From Lepidodermella squamata (Eukaryota; Gastrotricha), in the NCBI GenBank assembly GCA_047495785.1, contig JBLDXI010000013.1:3100001-3164000 (forward strand): a DNA stretch of 64,000 nucleotides, written 5' to 3'. Made by a program: the position numbers and the translations under genes. The notes beneath the pieces were generated by a model that was not told the origin of the DNA, did no database searches, and saw nothing but the letters and a program-made list of their open reading frames with translations. This document shows, one piece after another, positions 9,966-21,571 of the stretch (the first letter of the stretch is position 1; each line of letters opens with the position of its first letter).

Positions 9966-10531
9966 ATTTAGATTCGAGAATACTCGTTCGTCAAGGTCTG
10001 GCAAATAAAATGTGGCAGCGGCTCTTGTCTGGGTATCCTGGACCGTTTTCTCGCCGCCTTTTATAGCCGCGCAATCAGGGCAGCGCATTCACATGTTTAC
10101 CCAAGATTTTTTGCGCGTTAGTCAATACGCAGAAAAATACAGGTCGAGGGGAAAACGAGCCGCAATAGAAAAACACGATTTGGCCTTGTTATTGGCACAC
10201 GTTGACTCATGAATATAAGCTCATATACATACACGCCGGTGGTGATGAATAAAAAACCGACCATTGTTCAATGGCCACGTAATGTTCTTGGCGACAAAAC
10301 ACCTCAAGGATCGAATAAAGACGACGGGCTAAGAGCACACTTTATTAGCTTTATCGCAACTTTTCATAATATAAGGGATACGCCTTCTTCCGAGACGCCA
10401 TCACATCCATTTTTTTCGTATGCAAATTTTAGCGCCTATTTAACAGAATGGAGGTTATAATCTCAAGCTAAATTGAAGGTTGAAAAATTATAAAAAACAA
10501 AAATATTAGTTTTTAAATAAAAAGCTTTTAT
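9966..10531. other. Intergenic, promoter of EF-hand gene C
   Basis: Contains the minus-strand TATA box at 10058-10065. Nothing else is recognised between it and the end of the first Cys-loop gene. Confidence 0.5.
10058..10065 (-). promoter_or_regulatory. TATA box, EF-hand gene C
   Basis: TATAAAAG on the minus strand in a GC-rich setting, 93 bases before the ATG. Confidence 0.7.
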
Positions 10532-11775
10532 CTAACTCAACATCGAGTAGAATGCTATGTTGATAGCAATTATTAAGCCCAGGCAAAACTGCCCATAAAT
10601 GAGGTCCATTACTCGAATCACAGTCCAGCCAGGCATTGCTTTCGAAGTGCCCGAGTAGTAATCCCGGCGAGCCAAGGTGCATGACACAAGCGAGTAAATT
10701 GTCAATAAAGCTCCGATGACCATATTACCTTGAATGTAGTAGAAAAAGAAAATAGGCTGAGACGTTTGCGGGAAATAGGACAAAATTGACTGTTGGGTGA
10801 CTTGAAACGCTAGCACGACCGTAATCGAATAGCCGCTCCTATCAGGCAATTTCGGAGGCATGATCAAGGCAGCGAATTGGAGAATCGTCAGAAGATTTAG
10901 CGGGACGAAAATGCTCAGAATGTAGTAATCGGGCTTGCGTTTGAATCTGAACCAAACCTGCACGATGTTGTAGGACGGATTCGGATATTTATAGCCCTGA
11001 CCCAGCACCTGCCAAATGTCGGCATCTGAAACGAACTGCAGACCTGGGAAATAATTGCCTAGATAGCCGACTGTCGTTGAGTTGAAAATAACACTTCTTT
11101 TCGAGTCGACAGTGAACATTTCAACAAAACATTCTTGAGTATCGAACGGGAAATCCTTTGAAAGATGGATTAAAAAATCGGTCACACATTGGTTATCTAA
11201 GCTTACTTGGAAGTCGAATTCGCACATAACATCATAGCGACCAGGTGAGAACAACCTCGCAAAACCACTGGGAAAAAGTTGGATGTCGCCTCCCGAATAA
11301 GAATCAACTAATGAGGCAGCTTCGCTTGCAGCATTTGTGATAAAAATTTTAGGTCTCCAAATGTCCTTCGAGGAGAATATGCATTGCGGGACAGCCAGGG
11401 CTTCAGGGGAAAGGTTCTTCACCATAGTCTCATTAGGGCGAACCCACTGACCACATTCTGGAAGCTGCCACAAAATTACAACAGCTCCCTGGATCGACAT
11501 TCTGATTACAAAATTGATTTATCAGATTGAAATGTGATCAGATTTCACCTTTGAGTGACGTCGCTCAGTTCGAGAAGTCGCTTCGCATTGAATTCGACAA
11601 TCAGTTTTACTGGTTCAGTTTGATTTTCACTTGGCCTCGCTCTTGGGCTTGCGAGATAAGGACATGTGGTGGTCAGGTAACCACATAATTCATCATCAGC
11701 GCTAAGTTTCAATGCCACCACTGAGTCATGAATATGCAAGTTCAGTAAGGCGATAGTCAGGTAGCGGAAATTCAT
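10532..11775 (-). CDS. Cys-loop ligand-gated channel subunit 1
   Basis: Exons 11775-11549, 11501-11207 and 11155-10532 give 381 residues. Exon 1 holds the signal peptide and the array's N-terminal module (ELC-x6-C-PYL ... RARP). Exon 2 is the ligand-binding sandwich up to the Cys loop. Exon 3 completes the loop (C-x13-C, with FPFDTQ) and carries four membrane segments. The 51-nt intron inside the Cys loop is divisible by three and has no stop, so an unspliced reading looks falsely continuous. The TM3-TM4 loop is only about 25 residues, unlike typical nicotinic subunits. There is no vicinal Cys pair as in nicotinic alpha subunits. Ion selectivity and ligand are unknown. The ATG at 11773-11775 was chosen; the upstream in-frame TTG is not a start. 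Confidence 0.9.
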
Positions 11776-12439
11776 ATTCAACGGAGTCTCGAAAATAGTT
11801 TATCATATAGTGTCCAGAATGTTTGTTTCAAAAATTACTAATGCACCGATGGTTTGAAATTCAATGCAAACCTAACCAATTCATTATTTATTCGTAGCGC
11901 ATTGAAAAATCAATTTTCACTCCGTGATGCATTTAGGCAAAAACAAAGATAAAAGTGGATGCCGATGGAAAACCTAATACTTAACAGTTTGTAGGAACGA
12001 TTTCTGTTCCACGGTATAGTTACGGAAAAAGTTACTTAATTCTCATCATCAAAGGGCCAAATGGGTGTTGATGCGAGTAAACTTGCTGCGAAGTCCTCGA
12101 TATATTCGAAGTGAACTCAGAATTCAGAATGCAAGTCTTGAAAAGGTAGAACCATAGAGACTCTGGTGGTTGCCGAGAAAATGCCAAAAGCTCTGGGCAC
12201 TTATCGACTAGACCTTTGTGGGCGTCTTCTGCATGGCGATGGGCAAATTTCGCGGACGTACATGTATTTGATATAGTCAGCAATATCGCCGTAACGCTCG
12301 TAACGCTCGTAGCCAGCACGAAGAAGGCGTCAAAGAAGGCATCCCAATGGAGGCGTAGGTGATTGCGTATACATATTATTACTTCTACTTCGAAAGGCAG
12401 GTCGAACAAGGCTTGAAGACAGTGGGCTTGCATTTCAAT

Positions 12440-13010
12440 CCGTTTTATTGTAGAGGAGGGCGCAAGGCAACGAAGGGCAGGGGCTTCATAGGCAACCACG
12501 GACTCCAAAAATGACACAAAGTATTTATGTGAGGCTTGGCCAGAGCGTATGGCCAATGATGATGATAATTCCAACTCAGCTGGGGTGTGAGGTAGATCCC
12601 GAGGTAACGTGCGCGGTTGACCTGAGGCAGAGGCTGGCCATAGAGCTCAAAGCCTATACTGGAGGGGTCGAGCTGCCATATCTCTCTAAGACGAATACAC
12701 TTCACCGTTATTCTTGAAGCGGAGCTGCCATTTGTTACACCACACTAACCATAGGCCGCCAAGGTTGTTTGGCTATGGCTATAGACTATAGACCGATTTC
12801 GCTGATGAACCTGAACACCAGGTCGATGGACGACCTGTAAGAGACCTTAAACCGTAAATAAGGCGATAAAGAAATTTTGCTTTGACTTCGAGCCATTTGC
12901 CGAGTGATGGCAAAAGATACACCCGTCCGTTTGAATCTGACATGCGTAAGTCCTTCCCTCTTTGAGTATGGGCATTATAATTGCGATTTTCCAAGCACGC
13001 GCATTCAAGT
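12440..13010 (-). mobile_element. Decayed LINE-type reverse transcriptase fragment
   Basis: On the minus strand, frames shift several times but recognisable non-LTR reverse transcriptase pieces appear in order: AIIMPILKEG, then LLPSLGKWLE (compare ...ISLLP..GK..E), then ARYLGIYLTPQLSW. Stops and frameshifts separate them, so this is an inactive fragment. No ends, poly(A) tail or target-site duplication were identified. Confidence 0.7.
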
Positions 13011-13373
13011 GAAAAATGAAAAATATATTCGCCCTGCCGATTCTCCTCTTCTAGTCTCCAAATCTCCTTCTTAATTCAAAAAAGTGATCTTGTGTCAGTG
13101 CATATTATTTTAATTACTACATCGCTAACACAATTAATAACACGTCGAATATGAACAAAATTCGCCGGTCAAGGCATGCCGGCGCCCGCGAAACTTTTTA
13201 ATAGCAAAACGGGCAACAAGATGCATGTAAGATGGAATGTAGTTGAGTTCATGCATGCCTTAAGATGCATCTTTCATGGTCATACCAGCAATATAGTGGC
13301 ATATTACTGCTTGGAACTACACGTCTCGAACGCACGAGAAATGCGCATTTTTCACGCAGGAATCCCAAGACTC

Positions 13374-13380
13374 TATAAAA
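13374..13380 (+). promoter_or_regulatory. Candidate TATA box, EGF-cathepsin gene
   Basis: TATAAAA, 95 bases before the ATG. A CAG acceptor-like site (TTTCGTTTCCAG, ending near 13446) between them may mean a small leader intron. Confidence 0.45.
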
Positions 13381-13468
13381 CGCCGTTTATTTTGCTACTG
13401 CTGTAATTGAAGTGTTTTCAACCATAATATACTGTTTTCGTTTCCAGGCGAGATCGCGATAAACTTGA

Positions 13469-15916
13469 ATGCTACTGCAGAGTTTATTGATTTTAGGTAT
13501 CCTTTTGCTACAGTTCATTGATTTCAAATCATTTCAAGAATTTCAGGAGCTCATTGCGCAGGATCCCTGGCATGTGGCCCTGAACAACAGAAGCAGAAAA
13601 GCCTGGTGAGAATTCAAAATCAACTTTTAAACTTAATTGTTAGAATTATTCATTAACAATTTCATTATTTGGTAGCTCAATTGCTTCAACGGAGGAACTA
13701 TGTCAGACACGGGATCATGTATGTGTCCATCGGGTTATCAAGGATCAAAGTGCGAGAAATGTAAACTAATTGCAGTTAAATTTTCAATTGCTTAATATTT
13801 GATAATCAAGTTGCCTGCCCTAGCTGTAAAAATGGAGCTCAGTGCAGCGGCCCAAACCAGTGCCAGTGTGAAAGCGGGTGGACTGGAACCAACTGCGAGA
13901 CGTGTAATGCCGATTTCATGTTCACAATTGCTGATGGCTAACAGCCTATTCATTCAGTTTCTTGCGCCTCCGCTCCGTGTCTTAACGGTGGTACCTGCAC
14001 TGGAGCCAATACCTGCAACTGCCCTTCTGCCTGGACCGGCCCTTCTTGCTCAAAATGTGAGATTTCGCATGACAAAGCAATTTTATAGATCTGAAACTCT
14101 CATTGTCTAAGCTGCCTGTTCGAACAACCCTTGCTTGAATGGCGGAACTTGCACGGGACCCAGCATATGTACCTGTACGACGGCTTTCAAGGGTCCAACC
14201 TGCGGTAATCATTAAGACTCCCAAGTTCAGCTATGATTAAGTTCATTCCTTTCAGCTTCAGGTGAGTTTCGAATGAACTCTAAACTCTAGTTCCAGAATT
14301 TCTGCTCTCACCTTCGATTATAAATTGGCATAATTGTGTTCATTGTTTTATCATTGTTTAGCTACAGCGTCAAAGCCTGACGATCCAAGATGGGTGGCGT
14401 TTAAACAACAGTTCCCGGATTCTGGAATCGACACTGAGTCGAAGGACGATGAAGCTGAAGCAACTCTCCTACAGGAATTGGGCGAAATCGACGAATGGAA
14501 CAAGGACACGGATAATCCTGACGTGAAGTATGGCTTGAATCAATACAGCGCTAAGACCGACGCGTGGAAGCAGAAGAATCTGCTCGGAAGCATCGTCGAT
14601 TATACAAGGAACACAGCGCCTGTCGTTCAACCCGGGGTGCTAGCTAGCGGGAGCAAGCGTAGGCGGAAGCGCGAGGTCGACTACTCGTACACTCAGACTC
14701 GCGTCGACAGCAAAGATATTCTATGCTGGATAGAAAAGGATGATGGCGTGGAGACTAGGCGGACTTGCGTTGAAAATGATGGCAAAGTTGATACAACGAA
14801 ATTGCAGCGTGACCTGTACACCACTCGCCCACTTAATTCTTACCCAACTGTTGATACAAATTATGGAAATGCCCCATCTCTGCCACTTTTGGAGCCTGCA
14901 GACGCTTTTCCAGGTACCTTTAGCGTTAAAACTGCCCTGTAAAGTTGCCAAAGTTGCGAACCTAAATGTCACCTTTGCCCGCATAGTGTCAGCATAACAT
15001 GATGCATTAAGTAGGATAATCAGAATGTATCACGTCTGCCTAAGTAGTATTATGTTATGATACACTGATTGCAACAAAGATGACAACAGGATTGGGTCAA
15101 ACCCTTTGTCAAAATGTGCATAGTCTCAACTCTACTTCTAACATCAAAAAAATTTCCGCCGTGATTAATTCAATTTTTTAGCCCTGAGCAAGCTTTTATG
15201 TGTTTTATTTTATATTTTCAGGAGCCATAGTCGACTGGAGAATGAAAGGTTATTTGGCGCCAGTCAAAAACCAAGAGCAATGCGGCTCTTGCTACGCATT
15301 CGCGTCGAATGCGGTCATTGAGTCCCGCCTGGCCTTGAAAAATAAAGCCAGTCCCATTTCTATGTCCGAACAACAAGTGGTGGACTGCATGAAGATCTCG
15401 ACGGGCGCAGGCGGTTGCAATGGTGGGAGTATGAAGGAAGTCGTGAATTACTTCAGGCAGGCTAAGGCATTCGCGAAGGCAACGGATTACCCGTATACGC
15501 AAAAGGAGGGCGCGTGTGCATTCGATGCCGGTAAAGGCGTCACATTACCAATAACTGGAATCTCATACATCAGAGCAGTCGATACGCTGGCGTATACGGA
15601 CGAAATTTTGAAATCCACCGCAGTGAAGAAAATGACAGACCTCTTGCAGTATGGCCCGATTCAAGTCGGTTTGTATGCTGAGTCGAAATTCATGGCTTAC
15701 AAGGAAGGCGTTTTCGACCCGAAAGACTGCCCGACAAATACTAACCACGCCGTAGTTCTTGTTGGATATGGTTTGGAACCAACAACCGGTGAAGAGTACT
15801 GGATTGGCCGCAACTCTTGGGGCACGTCCTGGGGCTACAAAGGCTATTTCAAGATCCGCAAAGGCCTAAACAGATGCGGCATAGAAAGCATAATAATGTG
15901 GCCATACTTCAAGTGA
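13469..15916 (+). CDS. Papain-family cysteine protease with four EGF-like repeats
   Basis: Exons 13469-13496, 13547-13605, 13676-13760, 13811-13903, 13958-14056, 14112-14204, (optional 14256-14261), 14362-14913 and 15222-15916 give 567 or 569 residues. Exon 1-2 supplies a signal peptide (MLLQSLLILGAHCAG). Four EGF-like modules follow, about one per exon with phase-1 borders from the second on. Then comes an I29-like propeptide (PRWVAFKQQF ... YGLNQYSAKTDAW), a furin-like site KRRRKR, a Cys-containing linker, and a C1A catalytic domain starting VDWRMKGY. Catalytic Cys is in QCGSCYAF (codon 15290-15292), His in TNHAVVLVGYG (15746-15748), Asn in RNSWGTSWG (15812-15814). It is presumably a secreted or lysosomal endopeptidase. 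EGF repeats in front of a cathepsin prodomain are unusual. The final intron is 308 nt. Confidence 0.88.
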
Positions 15917-16406
15917 GCAATGGCTATAGAACGTCATGGATATTTTCAGATGCGATAGAACTTGTGGCATACATAGTTACAATTCATAACAGAGCAGCGG
16001 ACGTGCACATCTTAATGATATCGTATTGAAGCATGTTCAACGCTTTTTTCAAATTGTAACCTAATCCTTGTTACATGATATTTCATTGCAATATGTCTGT
16101 TATCCTCAATTTTAGTGACAGTGCTAATTCTTGTTCTGAACTCACTATGGCATAATGAATTTTTTCTTTCTTTTTCGCTGATGAAATTCCGCCGAAATGC
16201 GACATCTTACCACCCAAGTTTCAAAAATCCGCACTTTGTCGGGGATATTTATCGTTTCGTAATGAAAAGATACGGCTGAAGTTTGATAAGGCTGAAAACA
16301 TTCTCATCGCACAAAACGACAAAAACAATAACAAAAATAATTGTTTACTTCTATTTTGTAAATATGTTGAAAATAAAACTTTTCAAGCTGGGACAGATAC
16401 AAATTG
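15917..16406. other. Intergenic, nothing recognised
   Basis: Convergent gap between the protease and Cys-loop copy 2. An AATAAA on the minus strand side near 16370 could end the latter. No other feature. Confidence 0.45.
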
Positions 16407-17608
16407 TCAACTCAACATTGTATAGAATGCTATGTTGATAGCAATTATTAAACCGAGGCAAAACTGCCCATAAATGAGGTCCATTACTCGAATCACAGTC
16501 CAACCAGGCATTGCTTTCGAAGTGCCCGAGTAGTAATCCCGGCGAGCAAAGGTGCATGAAACCAGCGAGTAAATTGTCAATAAAGCTCCGATGACCATGT
16601 TCCCCTGAATGTAGTAGAAAAAGTAAATGGGTTGGGATGTTTGCGGGAAATAGGACAAAATTGACTGTTGGGTGACTTGAAACGCTAGCACGACCGTAAT
16701 CGAATAGCCGCTTCTATCAGGCAATTTCGGAGGCATGATCAAGGCAGCGAATTGAAGAATCGTAAGAAGAATAAGTGGAACGAAAATGCTCAGAATGTAG
16801 TAATCGGGCTTGCGTTTGAACCTGAACCAGATCTGAAGGATGTTGTAGGACGGATTCGGCAACTTGTAGCCTTGGCCGATTACTGTCCAAATATTGGCAT
16901 GTTGTTGAGTTGAAAATGATACTGGTCTTAGGTTCAATAGTGAACATTTCAACAAAACATTCTTGAGTATCGAACGGAAAATCCTTGAAAAAAACGAATG
17001 TAAAACGGATTGAGGATCGGGTAAATGAAAGCTTACTTGGAAATCGAATTCACACATAACATCATAACGACCAGGTGAGAAGATTCTCGCGACGCCACTG
17101 GAAAACAGAGAGGTGTCGTCGCCTGAATACGAATCAATCAATGACGCAGCGTCGCTCGCAGCATTTGTGATGAAGATGTTAGGCCTCCACATTTCCTTCG
17201 AAGAGAAAATGCATTGTGGGACCGACAGAGCCTCACGTGAGAGCTTCTTCACCATATCCTGATTCGGGCGGCTCCATTGACCACAATCTGGAAGTTGCCA
17301 GTAAATCATAACAGCTCCTTGGATCGACATTCTGATAACAAACTTTATTCATTAGCTTTAATTTCGATCTGTTAATTTCACCTTTGCGTCACATCGCTCA
17401 GATCGAGAAGTCGCTTCGCATTGAATTCGACAATCAGTTTTACTGGTTCAGTTTGATTTTCACTAGGCCTCGCTCTTGGGCTTGCGAGATAAGGACATGT
17501 GGCGGTCAGATAACCGCATAATTCCTCATCAGCGTTTAGCTTCAATGCTGATATTGAGGCGTTTAAAAGACAGTTCAGCAAGAGAATAGCCAGATGGCAG
17601 AAATTCAT
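16407..17608 (-). pseudogene. Cys-loop channel subunit 2, frameshifted copy
   Basis: Exons 17608-17382, 17331-17037 and 16983-16407 match subunit 1 closely, and splice signals are intact. Exon 3 is 577 nt against 624 nt in subunit 1. The 47 missing bases fall in the beta strands after the Cys loop, just before IWxVxGQGYK, and shift the frame if the 53-nt intron is spliced normally. If that intron is kept, the frame is restored (53 minus 47 is 6), and a continuous 307-codon frame runs through exon 2, intron and exon 3. It then lacks a proper Cys loop. All four membrane segments are otherwise intact. I read it as a recent pseudogene; a sequence or assembly error at about 16905 is the alternative. 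Confidence 0.75.
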
Positions 17609-19278
17609 TATTCAAATGCTTTCAAAAATTATTCTGTTATAGTATATTCACTGTCCAAGGCTATAAGTTATGTGGTTCAAAATGCTGATGTTTTATGCCG
17701 ATGCTTCGAACTTCAATCCATCATAAATACCCACAGTATTATTTATTCATTGAGCACTCACCCATTGTACTTTCAAGTTGATGATAAAAAAATAACCAAC
17801 TGCTTTTTTCAGCGACTTTTTTAACCTGCGGACAGTCAGCGTTATTGCTTGGGGGTGAACTCGCTTGTTAAGCCTAATTATGGGATAAATCGCTGGCAAT
17901 GCACCAATGAACTTGTGTCTGCTGAGCCGAGGTTCTCGGTATTGTCGAAACGAACTTGGAGTACATTAATATTGAAAACTGGAACTTTCGTTCTTAAAAA
18001 ACCATCTCAATCACTTCAAGACTTCTTCAAGAAGCATGATCAATGTCAGAATTAACGCCTAAAATTAATAAGAATTAATAAGATCAAGGACTTAGGACTT
18101 AATAGGCAAAAACAATTAGCTAGTTTGATTCGAGATCCGAAGTTCTAAATCAGGTATTAAATAATTTATCCAGGTTAACCGGCAAACCCACTAGCAGTGG
18201 TCCGATGTTTGCCCACTGGACCACGCTCAGTGGCAGACAAAAAAATATTCCTTCTTGAAACCGTCTAGTAAAGGGGTAGGGGTATAGTTAATCGGCGTAC
18301 ACTGTTAAGATGACCTTGTGAAGCCGGCCAGGTTTGGGGATTTTTCGAGTTATAAATTCGCAATTTTACTGCTTTTAAATCGAAAATGTTGCTCGCTTCG
18401 TTCGCAAATTTCCTTTTTCCCTTTATTTTCTATTCTCTTAAGCCAACAGTTCCCATCCTCATTAGAGCCTGGAATCTGTCCTGAAGGTAGTTAGAAGGAG
18501 ACTTACAATTTCTTCCTTTTTAGAAAAAAAACCAGCTTCGAGATGCTCATTTTTTCATTTTCAGGGGCGAATCGCCAAAAAATCGGAAGTTGATGGACAT
18601 AAATTTATTGATGAATTTTAAGAAATTGGAATTTTAAACATTCTTTTGCCGATGAAGCTCATCCTCAATGATGCGCATCAACTTCGCCCTATGCGGCCTT
18701 CGGCTATACTATGTATAAATAAGGCCCTAGGGAAGGCTAGTTTCGAGGTAAAACTATGCGATTTTTCCGAGGAACTAGCCGTACCGTGGGCCTTATTAGA
18801 CATATTACTCAAGGCGAAGCGTTCACCGTTCCCGATTAAACTGCAATTTAAATGAAAAAATATGACATAATAGGTGATTTTCTGGTGTGAAATGCGACTT
18901 TAAAAAATCAACCTTAAAACTGTACGATGAAAACAGCATTTTTGAACGAATTTCATGCTGAAACAAGACAAGTGATCTCGCTTCGCTCGAAGAGTTTCAA
19001 GTGCTTTTTCTCGCTTCGCTCGATGAAATCAGCGTCCCCTCGCTTTGCTCGGGCGAAAACCTTACCCCGTGATGCTCGCTGCGCTCGCGTTTCACGGCGG
19101 GGCAAGGTTTTCGCACCTTCGGTGCTCACTGTAAAAATTAAAAAAATCCCACTTAAATAAGCGGTTTCTTATTATGTTATTATGTTATTATGTGAGCTTC
19201 GCCTAGAGTAATATGTACATGGCCACCCTGAATATCATAGTGCATTGGGTCGAGTGCAATATCACTTGTCTTTGCACT
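17609..19278. other. Intergenic, hairpin-bearing, no gene
   Basis: 1.7 kb without a supported gene. Holds tandem-like CTCGCTTCGCTCG motifs (18976-19045) and a long hairpin at 19053-19114. Confidence 0.5.
19053..19114. repeat. Long GC-rich hairpin
   Basis: The left arm (GCGAAAACCTTACCCCGTGA) pairs with the right arm ending GGCAAGGTTTTCGC, with one G-T pair and a small bulge around an approximately 19-nt loop. Neighbouring CTCGCTTCGCTCG repeats suggest a small repeat-derived element. Confidence 0.6.
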
Positions 19279-21453
19279 CTATAAATCCGCATACGATAAC
19301 AGTGAGTAAAATGCTATATTGATGACGATAATCAAAAAAAGGCAAAATTGTCCATAAATAATGTCCATAACGCGAATCACAGTCCAACCAGGCATCGCCT
19401 TCGAAGTGCTCGAGTAGTAATCCCGCCGAGCCAAAGTACATGATATTAGACAGTAGATTGTCAGTAAAACTCCGATTGCCATATGGGCTTGAATGTAGTA
19501 GAAAAAGAAAATCGGCTGCGACGTTTGCGGGATGTAGGATAAAAAGGATTGCTCAGTGACTTGAAAAGCCAACACGACTGTTATCGAATAGCCGCTTCTA
19601 TCAGGCAATTTCGGAGGCATGATCAGGGCGGCGAATTGAAGAATCGTAAGAAGACTCATCGGTACGAATACGCTTAGAATGTAATAATTGGTCCTTCTTT
19701 TAAATTTGAACCAAATGTGTTCAATGTTGTAGTTCGGACTTGGCAATTCGTATCCATGGCCCATCACCTGCCAGATGTCGGCCTCTGAAACAAATTGCAG
19801 ACCCGGGAAAACTTTGTCAAGATAGCTTATTGCTGTTTTGTCAAAAATCAGGCTGTGCTTAGAATCGACGGAGAACAGTTCAACGTAGCATGTTTGCGAG
19901 TCGAATGGAAATGACTACAACGGAAAAATACAATTAAAAAATACCGTAAAGAGGGGACGTTAAATTCTACAGATCACTTTCATGCTCAAATTTCTTTTCC
20001 TTAACTTGCTCCACTTTTGTTTAACACTTAGGCTGGGTAATTTTGGACACTTCGGCTTTGCAGGTGAACAGCTTTGTAGTGCGATAGGGAAAGAAACACA
20101 GAGTTTGTTGCCTAAAATTTCCTGTTTCTAGATCTTTCGAATGGCGCAAATCACAAAGCAATTGGAGCAATGCTTTATGTTCAAGAGATATTATACGCAA
20201 GGCAAGTCAATCATGTCATCGATTTGGGACCCAAATTGCCCGCTAATTGTCCAATTTTAGACATAAAAGTGTTCGATAGCCAAAAATCAGGTAAAAATCG
20301 TAAAATTACTAAATTTACTGATGAATCGGGGCTTTTACCTTACACAACTTGTTATTGAAAATCATCGACTTTTTATTAGCACTGATTAAATCCATAAAAA
20401 AACATGGTTTTGTCCGAAATTACTCTGCCCTACGGTAAAATTATAATTTTACAGAAAAAGCTAAGTGAATTTTGATTTAATTATTGGGACCCCCTAGTAT
20501 CTTGGGAATGATCGAACATTTTTGACTGAAAATATTCTCTTGCCTAGAAAATACTTGCTGGACATTTGCCTGAAAATTGCGCGGAAATGGGGTAATTTTG
20601 AGCTGCCGCCAGAAAAAAAGCTGAAGCGCCATCATTTCTTCAAGTTTTTCAAAATTTAACCCGCACATTTCAAGAGCCAATCTTGAAGCTCACAAGGTCG
20701 TTGCATATGCTAATTATGAGCATCCGAAATTACCCGCCAAGAAATTGTCCCATCTTAGCTAACTTTTAAAATTGCCAAAAATCAGGTATCACTATAGAAT
20801 AGTTCACAAACTTTTCAGAAAAATTTGGGATACCTAGTTCAGATTTTGGAAGTTATGGAATAGAAACACCTGAAAAATAGTTCACTCACTTGAAAATTGA
20901 ATTCGCACAGAACCTCATAGCGACCAGGTGAGAATGTTTTAGCGAGGCCATTCGGGAAAAGATAGATATCATCTCCCGAGTACGTATCGATCAAAGAAGC
21001 AGGTTCATTCACGGCATTTGTTACAAATACTTTAGGCCTCCACATAACTCCCGGCGAGAATATACACTGTGAAACATTTAATGCATCCCGTGATAACGTT
21101 TTAGCCATGGCCTCAGTCGGTTTATCCCATCGTGCACATTCTGGCAACTGCCAGTAAATTATTATAGCAGCTTGGATGGACATCCTAAAATAGAATCATG
21201 ATTATATTCTCGTAACTGAATTAATTTAATCCCACCGCTGCGTGACATCGCTTAGTTCCAGCAGTCTTTTTACGTTAAATTCAAATATCAGCTTGACTGA
21301 TTCGTTTTGATTCACAACCGGCCGAGCTCTCGAAGTTCCGAGATAAGAACAGTTAGATAGCAAATAGCCACATAGTTCATCGTCAGCACTTGGTTTTTGG
21401 GCATTAACTGACGCATAGATACAAAACGCAAAGGTCAGGCAAACTAAGATCAT
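19279..21453 (-). CDS. Cys-loop ligand-gated channel subunit 3
   Basis: Exons 21453-21236, 21184-20890 and 19914-19279 give 382 residues. The signal peptide leads to the N-terminal module (ELCGYL ... CSYLGTSRARPV), the binding domain, a C-x13-C loop split by an intron (SFPFDSQTC half in exon 3) and four membrane segments. The Cys-loop intron is 975 nt, far larger than the 51-53 nt of subunits 1 and 2, although position and phase are the same. The C-terminus has four extra residues (YADL) beyond the usual ...LLS end. Sequence is close to subunits 1 and 2, so the three form a recent tandem expansion. Channel role is by family; agonist and ion are not known. Confidence 0.9.
19915..20889 (-). other. 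Long intron of subunit 3
   Basis: 975 nt, AT-rich. No coding frame, known repeat or RNA gene was recognised inside it. Confidence 0.6.
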
Positions 21454-21571
21454 TATTTGTCAAAATAAAATAAAATCTGACCACGTTTTTTGCAGCTTGA
21501 AATAGCGCCCCTTTCATCTCATATTTTATTAACATTTTAATGGAGAAAAATCGAACTTGGTGTTTCAGGCA

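Larger units (their letters stand above)
11776..13468. other. Intergenic with decayed retroelement
   Basis: Contains the LINE-type remnant at about 12440-13010 and a TATA box for the downstream protease. Sequence between 12030 and 12440 may be part of the same element but has no recognisable motif. Confidence 0.5.

Noticed and set aside
11776-11781. Start of subunit 1 two codons further upstream
   Set aside because: That codon is TTG; the first ATG is at 11773-11775.
12032-12574. 180-codon minus-strand frame
   Set aside because: No recognisable domain; probably the decayed flank of the LINE fragment.
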